Positions 45,458 through 55,348 of a DNA stretch of 64,000 bases are shown here, piece by piece; positions within the stretch are counted from its first letter, which is position 1, and every line of letters starts with the position of its first letter. The notes under the pieces were generated by a model. The model was not told the origin of the DNA. It searched no databases and was given only the letters and a program-made list of their open reading frames with translations. The DNA is from Saccharicrinis sp963677655 (GTDB taxonomy: Bacteria > Bacteroidota > Bacteroidia > Bacteroidales > Marinilabiliaceae): assembly GCA_963677655.1 (NCBI GenBank), contig OY782088.1, one strand, 5' to 3'. The position numbers and the translations under genes are program-made.

Positions 45458-48358
45458 TTATACATTTTCTATGTATTCCAATAGATTATCACCTTGGGTA
45501 AGACCTAGTTTATGACGTAATTTCGACCGATTATTTTCAACTGCACGTGTAGTAATATTCATTAAGGATGCAATATCTTTACTAGCCATACCCATTTTTA
45601 TGTATGCGCATAACTTCTGTTCTCTACTTGTTAAATCTGGATGTTTCTCTTTTAAGCTTTGGAAAAAGGCTTCATGTACTTGTTCAAAATGAGTTTCAAA
45701 TACTTCCCAGTTATTTTCAGTATCAATATCTCGATCTATTTTTTTAATTAATAACCGAACCTTTTTCTCCAATTCCGTCTTCTCCTGAATCTTAACAATT
45801 TTTTTTAACTGCTCCTTTATATCAGATAGCAGATCGTTTTTTTGAATGATATGAACTGTAGAATTGGCTAATTCTTTCTCCTTATATACCATGTCGTTAC
45901 GCAACTTCTCATTTCTTATGCGAATCATTTCCTTTTCAGATACAAGTGCTGCATTTTTTAATTGTTCTTCCTTTATTCTAAAACGTTCTTGTTGCTTGCT
46001 CTTCTCTTTCTGTCTACTTAGCTCAATTCTTTTACTAACAAAATAATAGATTAATGCTACTATTATTAAGAACAAGATCACAAAAACAATCTTTGCAGGT
46101 ATGCTTCTATACCATGGAGGCAATACAATAAATTTAAAAGATATTGGAGGAGCCTGAACTCCATACTGATTTTTTGCTTTTATTTTAATTTCATATTCCC
46201 CTTCTCTTAAATTCGAATAACTACGATGATTGTCCAGTGTCCAATTTCCAAAACCTGCATCATAATTTTTCAACCATGTAGAATACAATACATTTCTTTG
46301 CTCATAAAAAGAAGCTACAAAATCAATATCAAATGTATTTTTTCTAAATTTAAATGACGGAATAACATTTTGTTGAATTGAATCACCACTGTAATTTAAC
46401 TGGTAAATTGTAGAATCAGAATTTCCTTTAAATGAACGTAAATGTACTTTAAAAGGTATTTTATAGTTTTTGAAATCTTCTGCTGCATAATGTGCAAAAC
46501 CATCCTCCACTCCAAAAATCACATTATTTTCATCCTCAACATATACAAATTCAAAAGCACTTACTAACTTTCTATCTAATGGTAGAAATGGGTATCTTAT
46601 ATCTTTATATGAACCGTCTTCCAAAAATCTTAACACACCTACTCTATCTCCATAAAAACACCATAAATTCCGATATTCATCTTGTTTAATATCATTTGGA
46701 TAAATATGATCTGAAAACATTTTTTCAAATTCTGTTTGCCTTGTAAAAGTATTATTTGAATAATCAAATTTATAAATACCATCATGACTTGTGAATAAGC
46801 ACTCTCCATTAATCTTTGTTAGGGTTAATGGACTTTTATTATTTGGGAAATCATTTCTTTTAAACGTTAAAATCTCGGTTGCCTCTGTATAATCTTCATC
46901 CATTTTAATTCGAAATATTCCTCTATAACCATGTGACACCCACAGATACCCTCTATCATCCCACTCTATAAATCTGGCAGATTCATTAAAACCTTTAATA
47001 CTATTTCTAAATGTCCACTTTCCAGCTTTCTTTTCAAGAATTATTAATCCTGTATAAGTTCCTGACAACAATAAATTATCATTACCATCTAAATGTTTAA
47101 AATTCCATACCCCATTTACATATGGTGGTGTTATAATATTTGCTGTTGTACCTCTTATTTGAAAAACTCCAAGATTATGTCCGCATAATAAGGTCTTATC
47201 ATCATGGTATAAATTCCATACCTGGCCTCCAGTATTCTCAACTTTAATAAAGTCATTTCTATTTTTTAAAGGGTCTTTAAACTTTTCATCACTTATCTTA
47301 AAAACAGCCTGGTTTGTGCCAAAATAATATTCATTATTAAATTTATCCATTACATAACCTGTACCCAGATTATAATATCCTTGTAAAAAAGAAATTGTTG
47401 AATTAAAATTTACTTTTACAATACCATTATCCAATCCCCCCCAGATATTTCCCTCGCGATCAACAAAAGCACTTAGCACAGTATTATTCCTGAGTCCCTT
47501 ATCTTTATCTATTTGTAAATAAATTTCTCCATTTGAATCTATTATTACCAGTCCACCTTGTATAGTTCCATAAACAAATAATTTATCTGAATACTTGCAT
47601 CCACAGAAAATATTTATCTTCTTTAAAAGATCATTAGCAGGCACCTTCCATTCTTCAATTTTTTGCATATCCCATGTGTAGAGACCACTACTCATTGTTC
47701 CAATAATCATCTCTGAATTTGAAAGTGCCATTATTGAATTTATCTCTTTACCTGCAAATAATTTACCCCCTGTAACAGGAAAAACATCATTACCTCTAAC
47801 CTCCATTAATCCAGCTTTCTCATCCTGCACTAAGAATAATCCATTAACAACAAATGCAGAAACAAAACGAGATTCAGGATAAATAATATGTTTTAACTGA
47901 TCGCCTTTAAAAAAACATAAACCTTTTTGAGAATGAAAAATAACATAATCATTCCAGTCATAGATATGCCAAAAATCTTCAAGATCTCTAATATATGGCC
48001 CTTGTACCAGCGACTTATATTTAAGCTCACTTAACGAATCCGAATAAAAATACCCTAGTTCATTAAATGCTCCAGCATAAATTTTATTTCCAACGGCATG
48101 TGTACTTCTTACATTAAAATCTCCTAGGTCGTGGTATAATTGCCACTTTTCACCATCGAATTCTAAAACCCCATGATTGTTTCCAAAGTACATAAATCCA
48201 CTAGTACCTTGAGTTATTCCCCAATTTTGAGTTGCTCCATGATAAGATCTTCTATTGAAATATTCAATCTCTGGAATTCCAATTTTCTTTATTTGGCCAT
48301 TTAATGAATACGTAATAAACAAAGTAGAAAAAAGAATAATATACTTAAATAAACGCAT
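45458..48358 (-). CDS. Beta-propeller sensor with LuxR-type DNA-binding domain
   Basis: This 966-residue protein has a signal peptide, two seven-bladed propellers of the two-component-regulator type (about 25-690), a Y_Y_Y Ig-like domain (about 695-755), one membrane helix (about 763-783), a long coiled coil, and a C-terminal LuxR/GerE helix-turn-helix (LTSREQKLCAYIKMGMASKD, AVENNRSKLRHKLGL). The periplasmic half is that of hybrid two-component sensors for glycans, but there is no kinase or receiver, so it is a one-component membrane regulator. It lies upstream of susC and likely senses glucan oligosaccharides to switch on the locus. Confidence 0.92.
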   Translation of the reverse strand: MRLFKYIILFSTLFITYSLNGQIKKIGIPEIEYFNRRSYHGATQNWGITQGTSGFMYFGNNHGVLEFDGEKWQLYHDLGDFNVRSTHAVGNKIYAGAFNELGYFYSDSLSELKYKSLVQGPYIRDLEDFWHIYDWNDYVIFHSQKGLCFFKGDQLKHIIYPESRFVSAFVVNGLFLVQDEKAGLMEVRGNDVFPVTGGKLFAGKEINSIMALSNSEMIIGTMSSGLYTWDMQKIEEWKVPANDLLKKINIFCGCKYSDKLFVYGTIQGGLVIIDSNGEIYLQIDKDKGLRNNTVLSAFVDREGNIWGGLDNGIVKVNFNSTISFLQGYYNLGTGYVMDKFNNEYYFGTNQAVFKISDEKFKDPLKNRNDFIKVENTGGQVWNLYHDDKTLLCGHNLGVFQIRGTTANIITPPYVNGVWNFKHLDGNDNLLLSGTYTGLIILEKKAGKWTFRNSIKGFNESARFIEWDDRGYLWVSHGYRGIFRIKMDEDYTEATEILTFKRNDFPNNKSPLTLTKINGECLFTSHDGIYKFDYSNNTFTRQTEFEKMFSDHIYPNDIKQDEYRNLWCFYGDRVGVLRFLEDGSYKDIRYPFLPLDRKLVSAFEFVYVEDENNVIFGVEDGFAHYAAEDFKNYKIPFKVHLRSFKGNSDSTIYQLNYSGDSIQQNVIPSFKFRKNTFDIDFVASFYEQRNVLYSTWLKNYDAGFGNWTLDNHRSYSNLREGEYEIKIKAKNQYGVQAPPISFKFIVLPPWYRSIPAKIVFVILFLIIVALIYYFVSKRIELSRQKEKSKQQERFRIKEEQLKNAALVSEKEMIRIRNEKLRNDMVYKEKELANSTVHIIQKNDLLSDIKEQLKKIVKIQEKTELEKKVRLLIKKIDRDIDTENNWEVFETHFEQVHEAFFQSLKEKHPDLTSREQKLCAYIKMGMASKDIASLMNITTRAVENNRSKLRHKLGLTQGDNLLEYIENV

Positions 48359-48507
48359 GCTTTCTTAAGAGATTAGATTGTTAGTGTCATATTAAAGAAT
48401 TAAAATAATTAACAATTTAATTCTTTACAAAATAATATTAATATTTTACAAAATCCTGAGTTTACAACGGGTTTAAACACACAGACTTTATTTATTAAGA
48501 AATTGAT

Positions 48508-48539
48508 TTTGATTACTTTAAAATATTTTCTTATTTTCG
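48508..48539 (+). promoter_or_regulatory. Bacteroidota-type promoter of the TPR kinase gene
   Basis: TTTG at 48508-48511 is followed 20 nt later by TATTTTCG at 48532-48539, one mismatch from TAnnTTTG. Transcription would start near 48546, about 75 nt before the ATG. Confidence 0.45.
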
Positions 48540-48619
48540 TCTTTCTGAGTCAAACGATAGAACATATCGTAAAACCAAAACAAATAACTAAACATAACTT
48601 TACAGTTTTAAACTAACCA

Positions 48620-50578
48620 ATGAATATAATAATGTCCCTAAACTTTTCTACAAGAAAACTTTTCCTGTTATTGGTATGTGTATATGTATACGATAATACA
48701 TATTCACAAAAACAAGAAGATTCCATCCTCATTTCAGATTCTACATTTAAAAACACAGTAAATCAAACATCAAAAAGCCAAACAAATAATTCAATAAAAT
48801 CATCTCTTTATTTATCAATTGGAAAATCTTACAATCAAAGAGGTAACTATTCTAAAGCTCTCAGATACTTAAACAAGGCTGTTATAATAATGGATCATGA
48901 AAAAGACTCTTCTAAATTGATTCCTATATATAATCAAATTGCCTATTCTTTGAACCATGCATTAAGACATAAGGAAAGTTATTTATATTCAAAAAAAGTA
49001 GAACATCTATTAAACCAATATTATAATCCATATGAACAAATAATATTGGAAATCAACTATGGTATGTTTTACAAAAACATACATAATTTTCAAAAAGCAA
49101 GAAATCATTTTTCTAATGCCTATGAAATAAATCAAACGATACAGGACACTATATTACAGGTCGATATTCTTTCAAAACTAGGTTTAATTGATTTAAAATT
49201 AGACAACCTTGTATTAGCAGGAAACTATTTCAGAAAGGCTTTGTTAATTGCAGATCTTGTTAAAGAAGATCTTTCATATCAAAAATCCAACTTGAATATT
49301 AATATAGGCCTTTATTACTCAAAAGTTAGCAATCTTGATTCTGCGCTTTACTATTTTTCCAAATCATTAGAAATTTCAAATTCGAACACTTACACCAACC
49401 TTACTGCAGATACTTACAAAGCCATAAGTGATTTATATTTACAACAAAAAGATACCGTTCGGGCATTTGAATACCTTACTAAACATACTCAAATTAACAA
49501 CGAACTCTTTCATTCTACTATATCACAACAAATAAGTGAGCTTTATGTGCAATTCAACTCAAAAACAAAAGATCAACAGATACAGCTACAAAATGCAATT
49601 ATAAAAAGTGAACACCTTACTAAGTTACTTCTTATAACTTTTTTGTTATTCATAAGTATAATATCTGTAATTGTTTTTATCAATTACTACAGACTAAAAC
49701 TACTTAACAACACTCTAAAATCTCAAAATAAAAAAATAAAAAAACAAAATCACAGCATTAAAGAAAACGCTCAAAAACTAACGAAGGTTAACAATGACCT
49801 AATTGAAAGTAAAGCCCGAATACACAAACAAAAATTAAAACTTCAAATAGCAAATGAAAAATACATAAAAGCAAATGCCTCAAAGGATAAATTCTTTGAC
49901 ATAATAGCCCATGATCTAAAAAGTCCATTTCAATCTATAATGGGATTTTCATCTTTACTGAATGATGCCTATGATAGTATTGATGACAAACAAAAGAAAA
50001 AATACATCGAATTAATCGACACTGCATCTCATCATGTAAATACATTAATAGATAACTTACTCAATTGGTCACGAAGCCAAAATGATCGTATCAATTTGGT
50101 CAAAACAAAATTTGATTTGCATAAACTCATTAATGAAAAAATCAATTTATTTCATCTTGCATTTTTAAACAAAAAAATAAAAATCATTAATTCCGTACCT
50201 CTAAGAACAACAGTATACGGTGATATGAATATGATTAGCCTGGCATTAAGAAATATACTAAGTAATGCTATTAAGTTTTCTTATTCTGGTGGTAAAGTCG
50301 AGATCTTTGCAACTACTAAAAACCACAAAACCATGATTAGCATTCGTGATTATGGGATAGGGATGCCTGAAAACACTATAAAAAAATTATTCAATATTGA
50401 TAACTCAGTTAGAACCGTAGGAACACAAGGGGAAAACGGTACAGGACTGGGATTAATAATCAGCAAAGAATACATAGAAAAAAATGATGGTGCGATTTCT
50501 GTAATCAGTACTGAAGGTGAAGGTTCAACATTTACTATCTACTTACCATCTGTTGAAAATATTTCAACACTAAACTAA
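48620..50578 (+). CDS. TPR-containing sensor histidine kinase
   Basis: This 652-residue protein has a signal peptide, a periplasmic TPR array (about 60-310), a membrane helix (about 335-357), a coiled coil, and a classical HisKA/HATPase_c kinase with FFDIIAHDLKSPFQSI (phospho-acceptor H431), DYGIGMPENTIKKLF and GTGLGLIISKEY. No receiver or DNA-binding domain is attached and no partner regulator is adjacent. It is divergent from the glucan-locus regulator. The second Met (48632) is an alternative start. Confidence 0.92.
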   Translation: MNIIMSLNFSTRKLFLLLVCVYVYDNTYSQKQEDSILISDSTFKNTVNQTSKSQTNNSIKSSLYLSIGKSYNQRGNYSKALRYLNKAVIIMDHEKDSSKLIPIYNQIAYSLNHALRHKESYLYSKKVEHLLNQYYNPYEQIILEINYGMFYKNIHNFQKARNHFSNAYEINQTIQDTILQVDILSKLGLIDLKLDNLVLAGNYFRKALLIADLVKEDLSYQKSNLNINIGLYYSKVSNLDSALYYFSKSLEISNSNTYTNLTADTYKAISDLYLQQKDTVRAFEYLTKHTQINNELFHSTISQQISELYVQFNSKTKDQQIQLQNAIIKSEHLTKLLLITFLLFISIISVIVFINYYRLKLLNNTLKSQNKKIKKQNHSIKENAQKLTKVNNDLIESKARIHKQKLKLQIANEKYIKANASKDKFFDIIAHDLKSPFQSIMGFSSLLNDAYDSIDDKQKKKYIELIDTASHHVNTLIDNLLNWSRSQNDRINLVKTKFDLHKLINEKINLFHLAFLNKKIKIINSVPLRTTVYGDMNMISLALRNILSNAIKFSYSGGKVEIFATTKNHKTMISIRDYGIGMPENTIKKLFNIDNSVRTVGTQGENGTGLGLIISKEYIEKNDGAISVISTEGEGSTFTIYLPSVENISTLN

Positions 50579-50683
50579 TATATGACAAAACAGTTGTTCT
50601 GTAATCCATTTATCTTCTTTATATTGCATATTATTGAACTATATGGCAAGAATTTATGGCCGATTGAATAAAATCAATATGAA

Positions 50684-51940
50684 ATGAAAAAATCTATCTT
50701 ATACCCTTTAGTAACGCTTTTAGTAATTATTATTTTTCTCGTAATTGGAAAAAAAGTTGGATTAATTGGAAATGAATATAAGTATAAGGTAAATACTGAA
50801 CTTGCTCAAATAAGGACAATAACAGAAACTATTACTGCAAACGGTAAAATTACACCAGAGTTAAAAGTTAAAGTCAGCTCTGATGTTTCAGGAGAAATAC
50901 TTGAGCTCCCTGTAAAAGAAGGAGATCAAGTTACTAAGGGACAAATTTTAGCCAAAATACAACCTGACATTTACGAAAGGAATCTTGAAAAAATGGAAGC
51001 ATTAGTTGTTTCCTCTGAAGCAAATCTTTCCCAAGCTGCGGCTCAATTCAAACAAAAAGAACTTGATTATAACCGTAAACTGCTTTTATGGGAACAACAA
51101 ACTATTTCAGAATCAGAATATGAACTCGCTCTAGCCGATTATAACGTTGCCAAATCTAGTGTTGATGCTGCAAAAGCATCATTAAAAAATGCTAAAGCCT
51201 CAAGAAATGAAGCGAAAGACAATCTTTCAAAAACAACAATTTACTCGCCAATGAATGGAACGATATCAAGTTTAAAGGTTGAAAAGGGTGAAAGGGTGGT
51301 TGGCACAGCTCAGTTTGAAGGTACTGAAATGATGACTATTGCTGACCTTAATAATATGGAAGTGGTTGTTGATGTGAATGAAAATGATATAATACGTGTA
51401 AGTTTAAATGACACTGCAATTATTGAGGTTGATGCCTACCTAAAAGAAAAATTTAAGGGCATCGTAACTCAGATTGCCAACTCAGCAAACATTGAAGGAA
51501 CTAGTGCTGATCAGATTACAAATTTTGAAGTAGAAATTTTAATACTTCCAGAATCTTATCAGGAATTAATTGATAATTATGGAAATCACTTTCATCCATT
51601 TAGACCCGGTATGTCAGCAACGGTTGACATTCAAACAAACACAAAGGAAAATGTATTGTCAGTACCAATCCTATCTGTCACTTCTAGAAAAGACACTTCT
51701 GAAATAAAAAATAAAAACGAAGAGGAAAAAATCGAGGTTGTTTTTATTTCTGAAAACAGTAAAGCAATACAACAACCTGTTACAACTGGAATTCAGGATT
51801 TAAAATATATTGAAATAATCTCTGGTCTGACTGATAGTGCAATTGTTATTAGTGGGCCATACAACATTATTACAAAAAAAATAAAAGATGGCGACTTAAT
51901 TGAAGTTATTGACAAAGCCAAACAAAAAAGAGAAGATTAA
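50684..51940 (+). CDS. HlyD-family efflux adaptor (orphan)
   Basis: This 418-residue protein has an N-terminal membrane anchor (about 5-24), lipoyl halves (VKVSSDVSGEILELPVKEGD and IYSPMNGTISSLKVEKGERV) around a helical hairpin, and beta-barrel domains. It is an adaptor for an ABC or RND-type exporter, but no transporter or channel gene follows; the next gene is convergent. Its partner must be encoded elsewhere. It lies 105 nt after the TPR kinase gene and may share its transcript. A terminator overlaps its stop. Confidence 0.9.
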   Translation: MKKSILYPLVTLLVIIIFLVIGKKVGLIGNEYKYKVNTELAQIRTITETITANGKITPELKVKVSSDVSGEILELPVKEGDQVTKGQILAKIQPDIYERNLEKMEALVVSSEANLSQAAAQFKQKELDYNRKLLLWEQQTISESEYELALADYNVAKSSVDAAKASLKNAKASRNEAKDNLSKTTIYSPMNGTISSLKVEKGERVVGTAQFEGTEMMTIADLNNMEVVVDVNENDIIRVSLNDTAIIEVDAYLKEKFKGIVTQIANSANIEGTSADQITNFEVEILILPESYQELIDNYGNHFHPFRPGMSATVDIQTNTKENVLSVPILSVTSRKDTSEIKNKNEEEKIEVVFISENSKAIQQPVTTGIQDLKYIEIISGLTDSAIVISGPYNIITKKIKDGDLIEVIDKAKQKRED

Positions 51941-51964
51941 CATACCTTCTCTTCAGATTTTTTT
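51928..51964 (+). terminator. Terminator of the HlyD-like gene
   Basis: AAGAGAAG (51928-51935) pairs with CTTCTCTT (51946-51953), followed by CAGATTTTTTTT. The left arm includes the last codons of the gene. Confidence 0.8.
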
Positions 51965-51975
51965 AGATAAAAAAA

Positions 51976-52485
51976 TTAATCTTTCAATGCAAAATAATCA
52001 TCAATAGTATTAATATCACCTGTAGTTTTTAATTCTGCAAATTCTTTCATCCCTTTGGTCATTTTTAATTTATTTTGATCATTGGAACAATATTTTATAA
52101 CAGATTCAATAGCTTTTTCTTCAATAATATTAACATCAGTCTCTTCTAACTCCAAAACTAACTTCAAATAGCAACCTGAGTACAATGAAATAAGATCCTC
52201 TCTCTCTTCAAATAAAAGTTTTACTCTTTCACTTATTTCAATATTATATAAAGGTGCTCCCTTTGCCCATCTGGTAATAAAATCAACAGCTGCAACTCTT
52301 TCATCATCCTTTTTATCATATGGAGTTTGAACTACATAATAGCAACAATCAAAAACTTGATCAATATACTCTTCATACATCTCTGAATCCTCAAACTTCA
52401 CATCTTGCAATGATGAAAAATTTTGTGATGAAATAATATTTCCTGATCCAATAACTAATAAAAAAATAATAACAAATTGTTTCAT
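51976..52485 (-). CDS. Secreted hypothetical protein, 169 residues
   Basis: I do not recognise this protein. It begins with a signal peptide (MKQFVIIFLLVIGSGNIISS), and the rest is helical with three cysteines (FDCCYYVVQTPY, YSGCYLKL). An unusually strong Shine-Dalgarno-like AAGGGGG lies about 8 nt before the ATG, rare in Bacteroidota. It is transcribed alone. Confidence 0.7.
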   Translation of the reverse strand: MKQFVIIFLLVIGSGNIISSQNFSSLQDVKFEDSEMYEEYIDQVFDCCYYVVQTPYDKKDDERVAAVDFITRWAKGAPLYNIEISERVKLLFEEREDLISLYSGCYLKLVLELEETDVNIIEEKAIESVIKYCSNDQNKLKMTKGMKEFAELKTTGDINTIDDYFALKD

Positions 52486-52701
52486 AATAACCCCCTTAAT
52501 TAAACTTGCTATTAACGCAAGATGTTTTACATATTAGCTATTACGCAACTATCTGTGAATGTATACATTACTTTGACAAGACTATATAATCCTTTGATTA
52601 GTGGACTATTTTTACACATAAGTCTAACATATACAATAATCTATTGATCAACATTTTACATTCCACAAAGGCTAATTTTGGTAAAAAATAAATACCTACC
52701 A

Positions 52702-53400
52702 TTATACATTTAAAACATCATGAATTTCTTTAATAGTTTTTAGTTCTATATAGTTCTTTAATTCGCCTACATTGTCAACGTGCTCATGAATCCAAGTTGT
52801 ATGAAATGGAATATGTATTGCTGATCCTCCAATATTTAAAACTGGTAAAATATCAGATTTCAAAGAATTACCAACCATTAAAAATTCATTAGGCGATACA
52901 TCTAAATGAAATAATAACTTTTGATAGTTCTCCTCTTTTTTATCACTAACAATTTCAATATGATGGAAATATTTTGCTAACCCCGACTTTTGTAGTTTCT
53001 TTTCCTGATCTAACAAATCACCTTTTGTAACTACAACCAAACGATATCCCCAATACTTTAATGATTGCAAAACCTCTTCAACACCATCAATAATATGAAC
53101 AGGTTTATTTAGTAAATCTTTTCCTAAATTAATCATTTGTTCAACTTTTGCGTTAGCAATTTGATCTCCGGTAATTTTCATTGAGGTTTGGATCATGGAT
53201 AAAATAAAACCTTTAATTCCATAACCGTAATGTTGAATATTCTCTATTTCAACATCGTATAGCAGTTTAACTAATTCTTCATTAGAAACCTCATCTTTAA
53301 ACATGTCACAGAATTTTTGTTCTGCTTCCCTAAAGTACGATTCATTTTCCCACAATGTATCGTCGGCATCAAATCCAATCCACTTAAATTTCAGATCCAT
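52702..53400 (-). CDS. HAD-superfamily hydrolase
   Basis: This 232-residue protein has the HAD motif I GFDADDTLW (D11, D13), motif II VVTKGD and motif III-IV region NEFLMVGNSLKSDILP with the catalytic Lys/Asp. The family acts on small phosphorylated metabolites; the substrate is not evident. The helical cap is of the C1 type. Confidence 0.9.
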   Translation of the reverse strand: MDLKFKWIGFDADDTLWENESYFREAEQKFCDMFKDEVSNEELVKLLYDVEIENIQHYGYGIKGFILSMIQTSMKITGDQIANAKVEQMINLGKDLLNKPVHIIDGVEEVLQSLKYWGYRLVVVTKGDLLDQEKKLQKSGLAKYFHHIEIVSDKKEENYQKLLFHLDVSPNEFLMVGNSLKSDILPVLNIGGSAIHIPFHTTWIHEHVDNVGELKNYIELKTIKEIHDVLNV

Positions 53401-53445
53401 ATACTAGATTTATACTATTTAAAAATAACATTTTATATAATAAAA

Positions 53446-53470
53446 AAGGCCATGTAAAAAACATGACCTT
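53446..53470 (-). terminator. Terminator of the mrp-nfu unit
   Basis: AAGGCCATGT (53446-53455) pairs with ACATGACCTT (53461-53470), with one G-U pair on the minus strand, followed there by six T. It lies just after the Nfu gene. Confidence 0.88.
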
Positions 53471-53497
53471 AATATAATTATAAAGAAGAATAAGTAT

Positions 53498-53737
53498 TTA
53501 TTCATCAACTGTAATAACATTTTTTAGTTCAGGTATTTCTTTTTTTAAAACCTGTTCTACTCCATTTTTCATAGTCTGATAACTCATCGGACATCCATTA
53601 CAAGCACCTAGAAGTTTAACTTTAACATCAAAATCATCTGTTACTTCCACTAACGAAATATCTCCACCATCAGCTTTTAAATAAGGTCTGATTATTTCTA
53701 AAGCCTCCTCTACTTTTTGAAATTTCAATACATCCAT
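53498..53737 (-). CDS. NifU C-terminal-type iron-sulfur scaffold (Nfu)
   Basis: This 79-residue protein is a stand-alone Nfu domain with the cluster-binding motif CNGCPMS (C46, C49) and the LVEVTDDFDVKVKLLGAC strand. It carries or assembles [4Fe-4S] clusters. It begins 2 nt after the Mrp gene, so the two are coupled and probably pass clusters between them. Confidence 0.95.
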   Translation of the reverse strand: MDVLKFQKVEEALEIIRPYLKADGGDISLVEVTDDFDVKVKLLGACNGCPMSYQTMKNGVEQVLKKEIPELKNVITVDE

Positions 53738-53739
53738 GG

Positions 53740-54849
53740 TTATTTAGTTTTAACTTCGACAATATGAGTTGCAGGAAGATTTAAATTTCTTTCTTCAACT
53801 GAAGCAACTACCTTTTGCGCCAATTCAGCAAAGGCATTACCCGTAATAGTATCTTCATTAAGTGCAGCCGGCTCTCCATTATCACCTGCTTCACGAATAC
53901 TCTGAACAATAGGAACCTGACCTAATAATGGTACTTGAAGTTTTTCAGCCAATTTTTTACCTCCATCCTTTCCGAAAATATAATATTTATTTTCTGGTAA
54001 TTCTGCAGGTGTAAACCAGGCCATATTTTCCACTAATCCTAAAATTGGAACGTTTATATTTTTACTCTTAAACATGCTAACACCTTTTATAGCATCAGCT
54101 AAAGCTACATCCTGAGGGGTAGTTACAATAACTGCACCTGTTATAGAAAGAGTCTGAACCATAGTTAGGTGAATATCACTTGTACCAGGAGGAAGATCAA
54201 TTAACAAATAATCCAAAGCACCCCAACTACCCTCTGTAATTAACTGCTTAAGAGCATTTGTTGCCATTGCACCTCTCCATATTGTAGCATCATTTGGATT
54301 TACAAAATATCCAATTGAAAGCATCTTGACACCATACTTTTCAACTGGCATTATTTTATCCTTTCCTTCTACTTTATCCAATACAGGCCTTGCATCTTCT
54401 GTTTTAAACATTTTTGGAACTGATGGTCCAAAAATATCAGCATCAAGTAAACCAACTTTATATCCTGCTTTAGCCAAAGCAACAGCCAAATTTGAAGTAA
54501 TGGTAGATTTACCAACCCCTCCTTTTCCTGATGCAACAGCTATTACATTTTTAACCTCTGCCAAAGGTTTTTCTACTTCAACTTTAGGTTTATTCTTAAT
54601 TTTCACATAAATATTACCCTTAATATCAGCATCTTCACCCACATAAGTTAAAATAGCATGAACGCATGCTTTTTTAATCGATGGAATCATCGGATCATTA
54701 GGTCGATCAAAAAGCAAACTAAAGCTTATTCTTTTACCGTCTATTCTTATATCATCCTCCACCATTTCTAAAGAAACAATATCTTGTCCTTTCCCAGGAT
54801 GACGTACATGTTTTAATGCATCTAATACTAATTGAGGATAAAAGCTCAT
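53740..54849 (-). CDS. mrp: Mrp/ApbC/NBP35-family iron-sulfur carrier ATPase
   Basis: This 369-residue protein has an N-terminal MIP18/DUF59 domain (about 1-90) and a deviant Walker A P-loop ATPase (SGKGGVGKST, 107-116). It delivers iron-sulfur clusters to apoproteins. Most Mrp proteins have a CPxC cluster-binding motif after ENM; here that place reads ENMAWFTPAELPENKYYIFG with no cysteine pair. The neighbouring Nfu has a CxxC and may supply the ligands. It is the first gene of the two-gene unit. Confidence 0.94.
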   Translation of the reverse strand: MSFYPQLVLDALKHVRHPGKGQDIVSLEMVEDDIRIDGKRISFSLLFDRPNDPMIPSIKKACVHAILTYVGEDADIKGNIYVKIKNKPKVEVEKPLAEVKNVIAVASGKGGVGKSTITSNLAVALAKAGYKVGLLDADIFGPSVPKMFKTEDARPVLDKVEGKDKIMPVEKYGVKMLSIGYFVNPNDATIWRGAMATNALKQLITEGSWGALDYLLIDLPPGTSDIHLTMVQTLSITGAVIVTTPQDVALADAIKGVSMFKSKNINVPILGLVENMAWFTPAELPENKYYIFGKDGGKKLAEKLQVPLLGQVPIVQSIREAGDNGEPAALNEDTITGNAFAELAQKVVASVEERNLNLPATHIVEVKTK

Positions 54850-55001
54850 AACTCAAAATTTTAATGTATAAATATAGTATCAGCTTAACTATATATTAAT
54901 TTTATATTTATTTAAATTGATTTAAAATAAATGCAAATATACAACTCATTTTAAATTAATGAGCATATTCTCATTTAAAATATCATAAGAAATTGCGCTT
55001 C

Positions 55002-55331
55002 CTATTTTAAAAGTTCATGAGGATCCCAAAACAATCTATCAAACTCTAACACTCTATCCTCTTTTACTTTTACACCTTCACTATTAAGTAACTCTTCCAT
55101 CACTTTTTCACCATGAAAAGCCTTTTTTCCACTTAGTAAGCCAATTCTATTAACAACTCTATGAGCAGGTATAAAGTCCTTATCGAAACTACTTTTGTTT
55201 AATGCCCATCCTACCATTCTACTGGCCTTGGACACACCTAAATAACTGGCAATAGCTCCATATGTAGTAACCCTCCCATAAGGAATTTGTTTTACGACCT
55301 GATATACTTTACTATAAAAATCAGGTTCCAT
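55002..55331 (-). CDS. Alkyltransferase-like DNA repair protein (ATL)
   Basis: This 109-residue protein has the DNA-binding fold of O6-alkylguanine-DNA alkyltransferases (IPYGRVTTYGAIASYLG, WALNKSSF) but the active-site PCHR motif reads PAHR (A56), so it cannot accept alkyl groups. Such ATL proteins bind alkylated guanines and hand them to nucleotide excision repair. It lies 17 nt after trmB. Confidence 0.92.
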   Translation of the reverse strand: MEPDFYSKVYQVVKQIPYGRVTTYGAIASYLGVSKASRMVGWALNKSSFDKDFIPAHRVVNRIGLLSGKKAFHGEKVMEELLNSEGVKVKEDRVLEFDRLFWDPHELLK

Positions 55332-55348
55332 ATAATATGTCCTTTATT

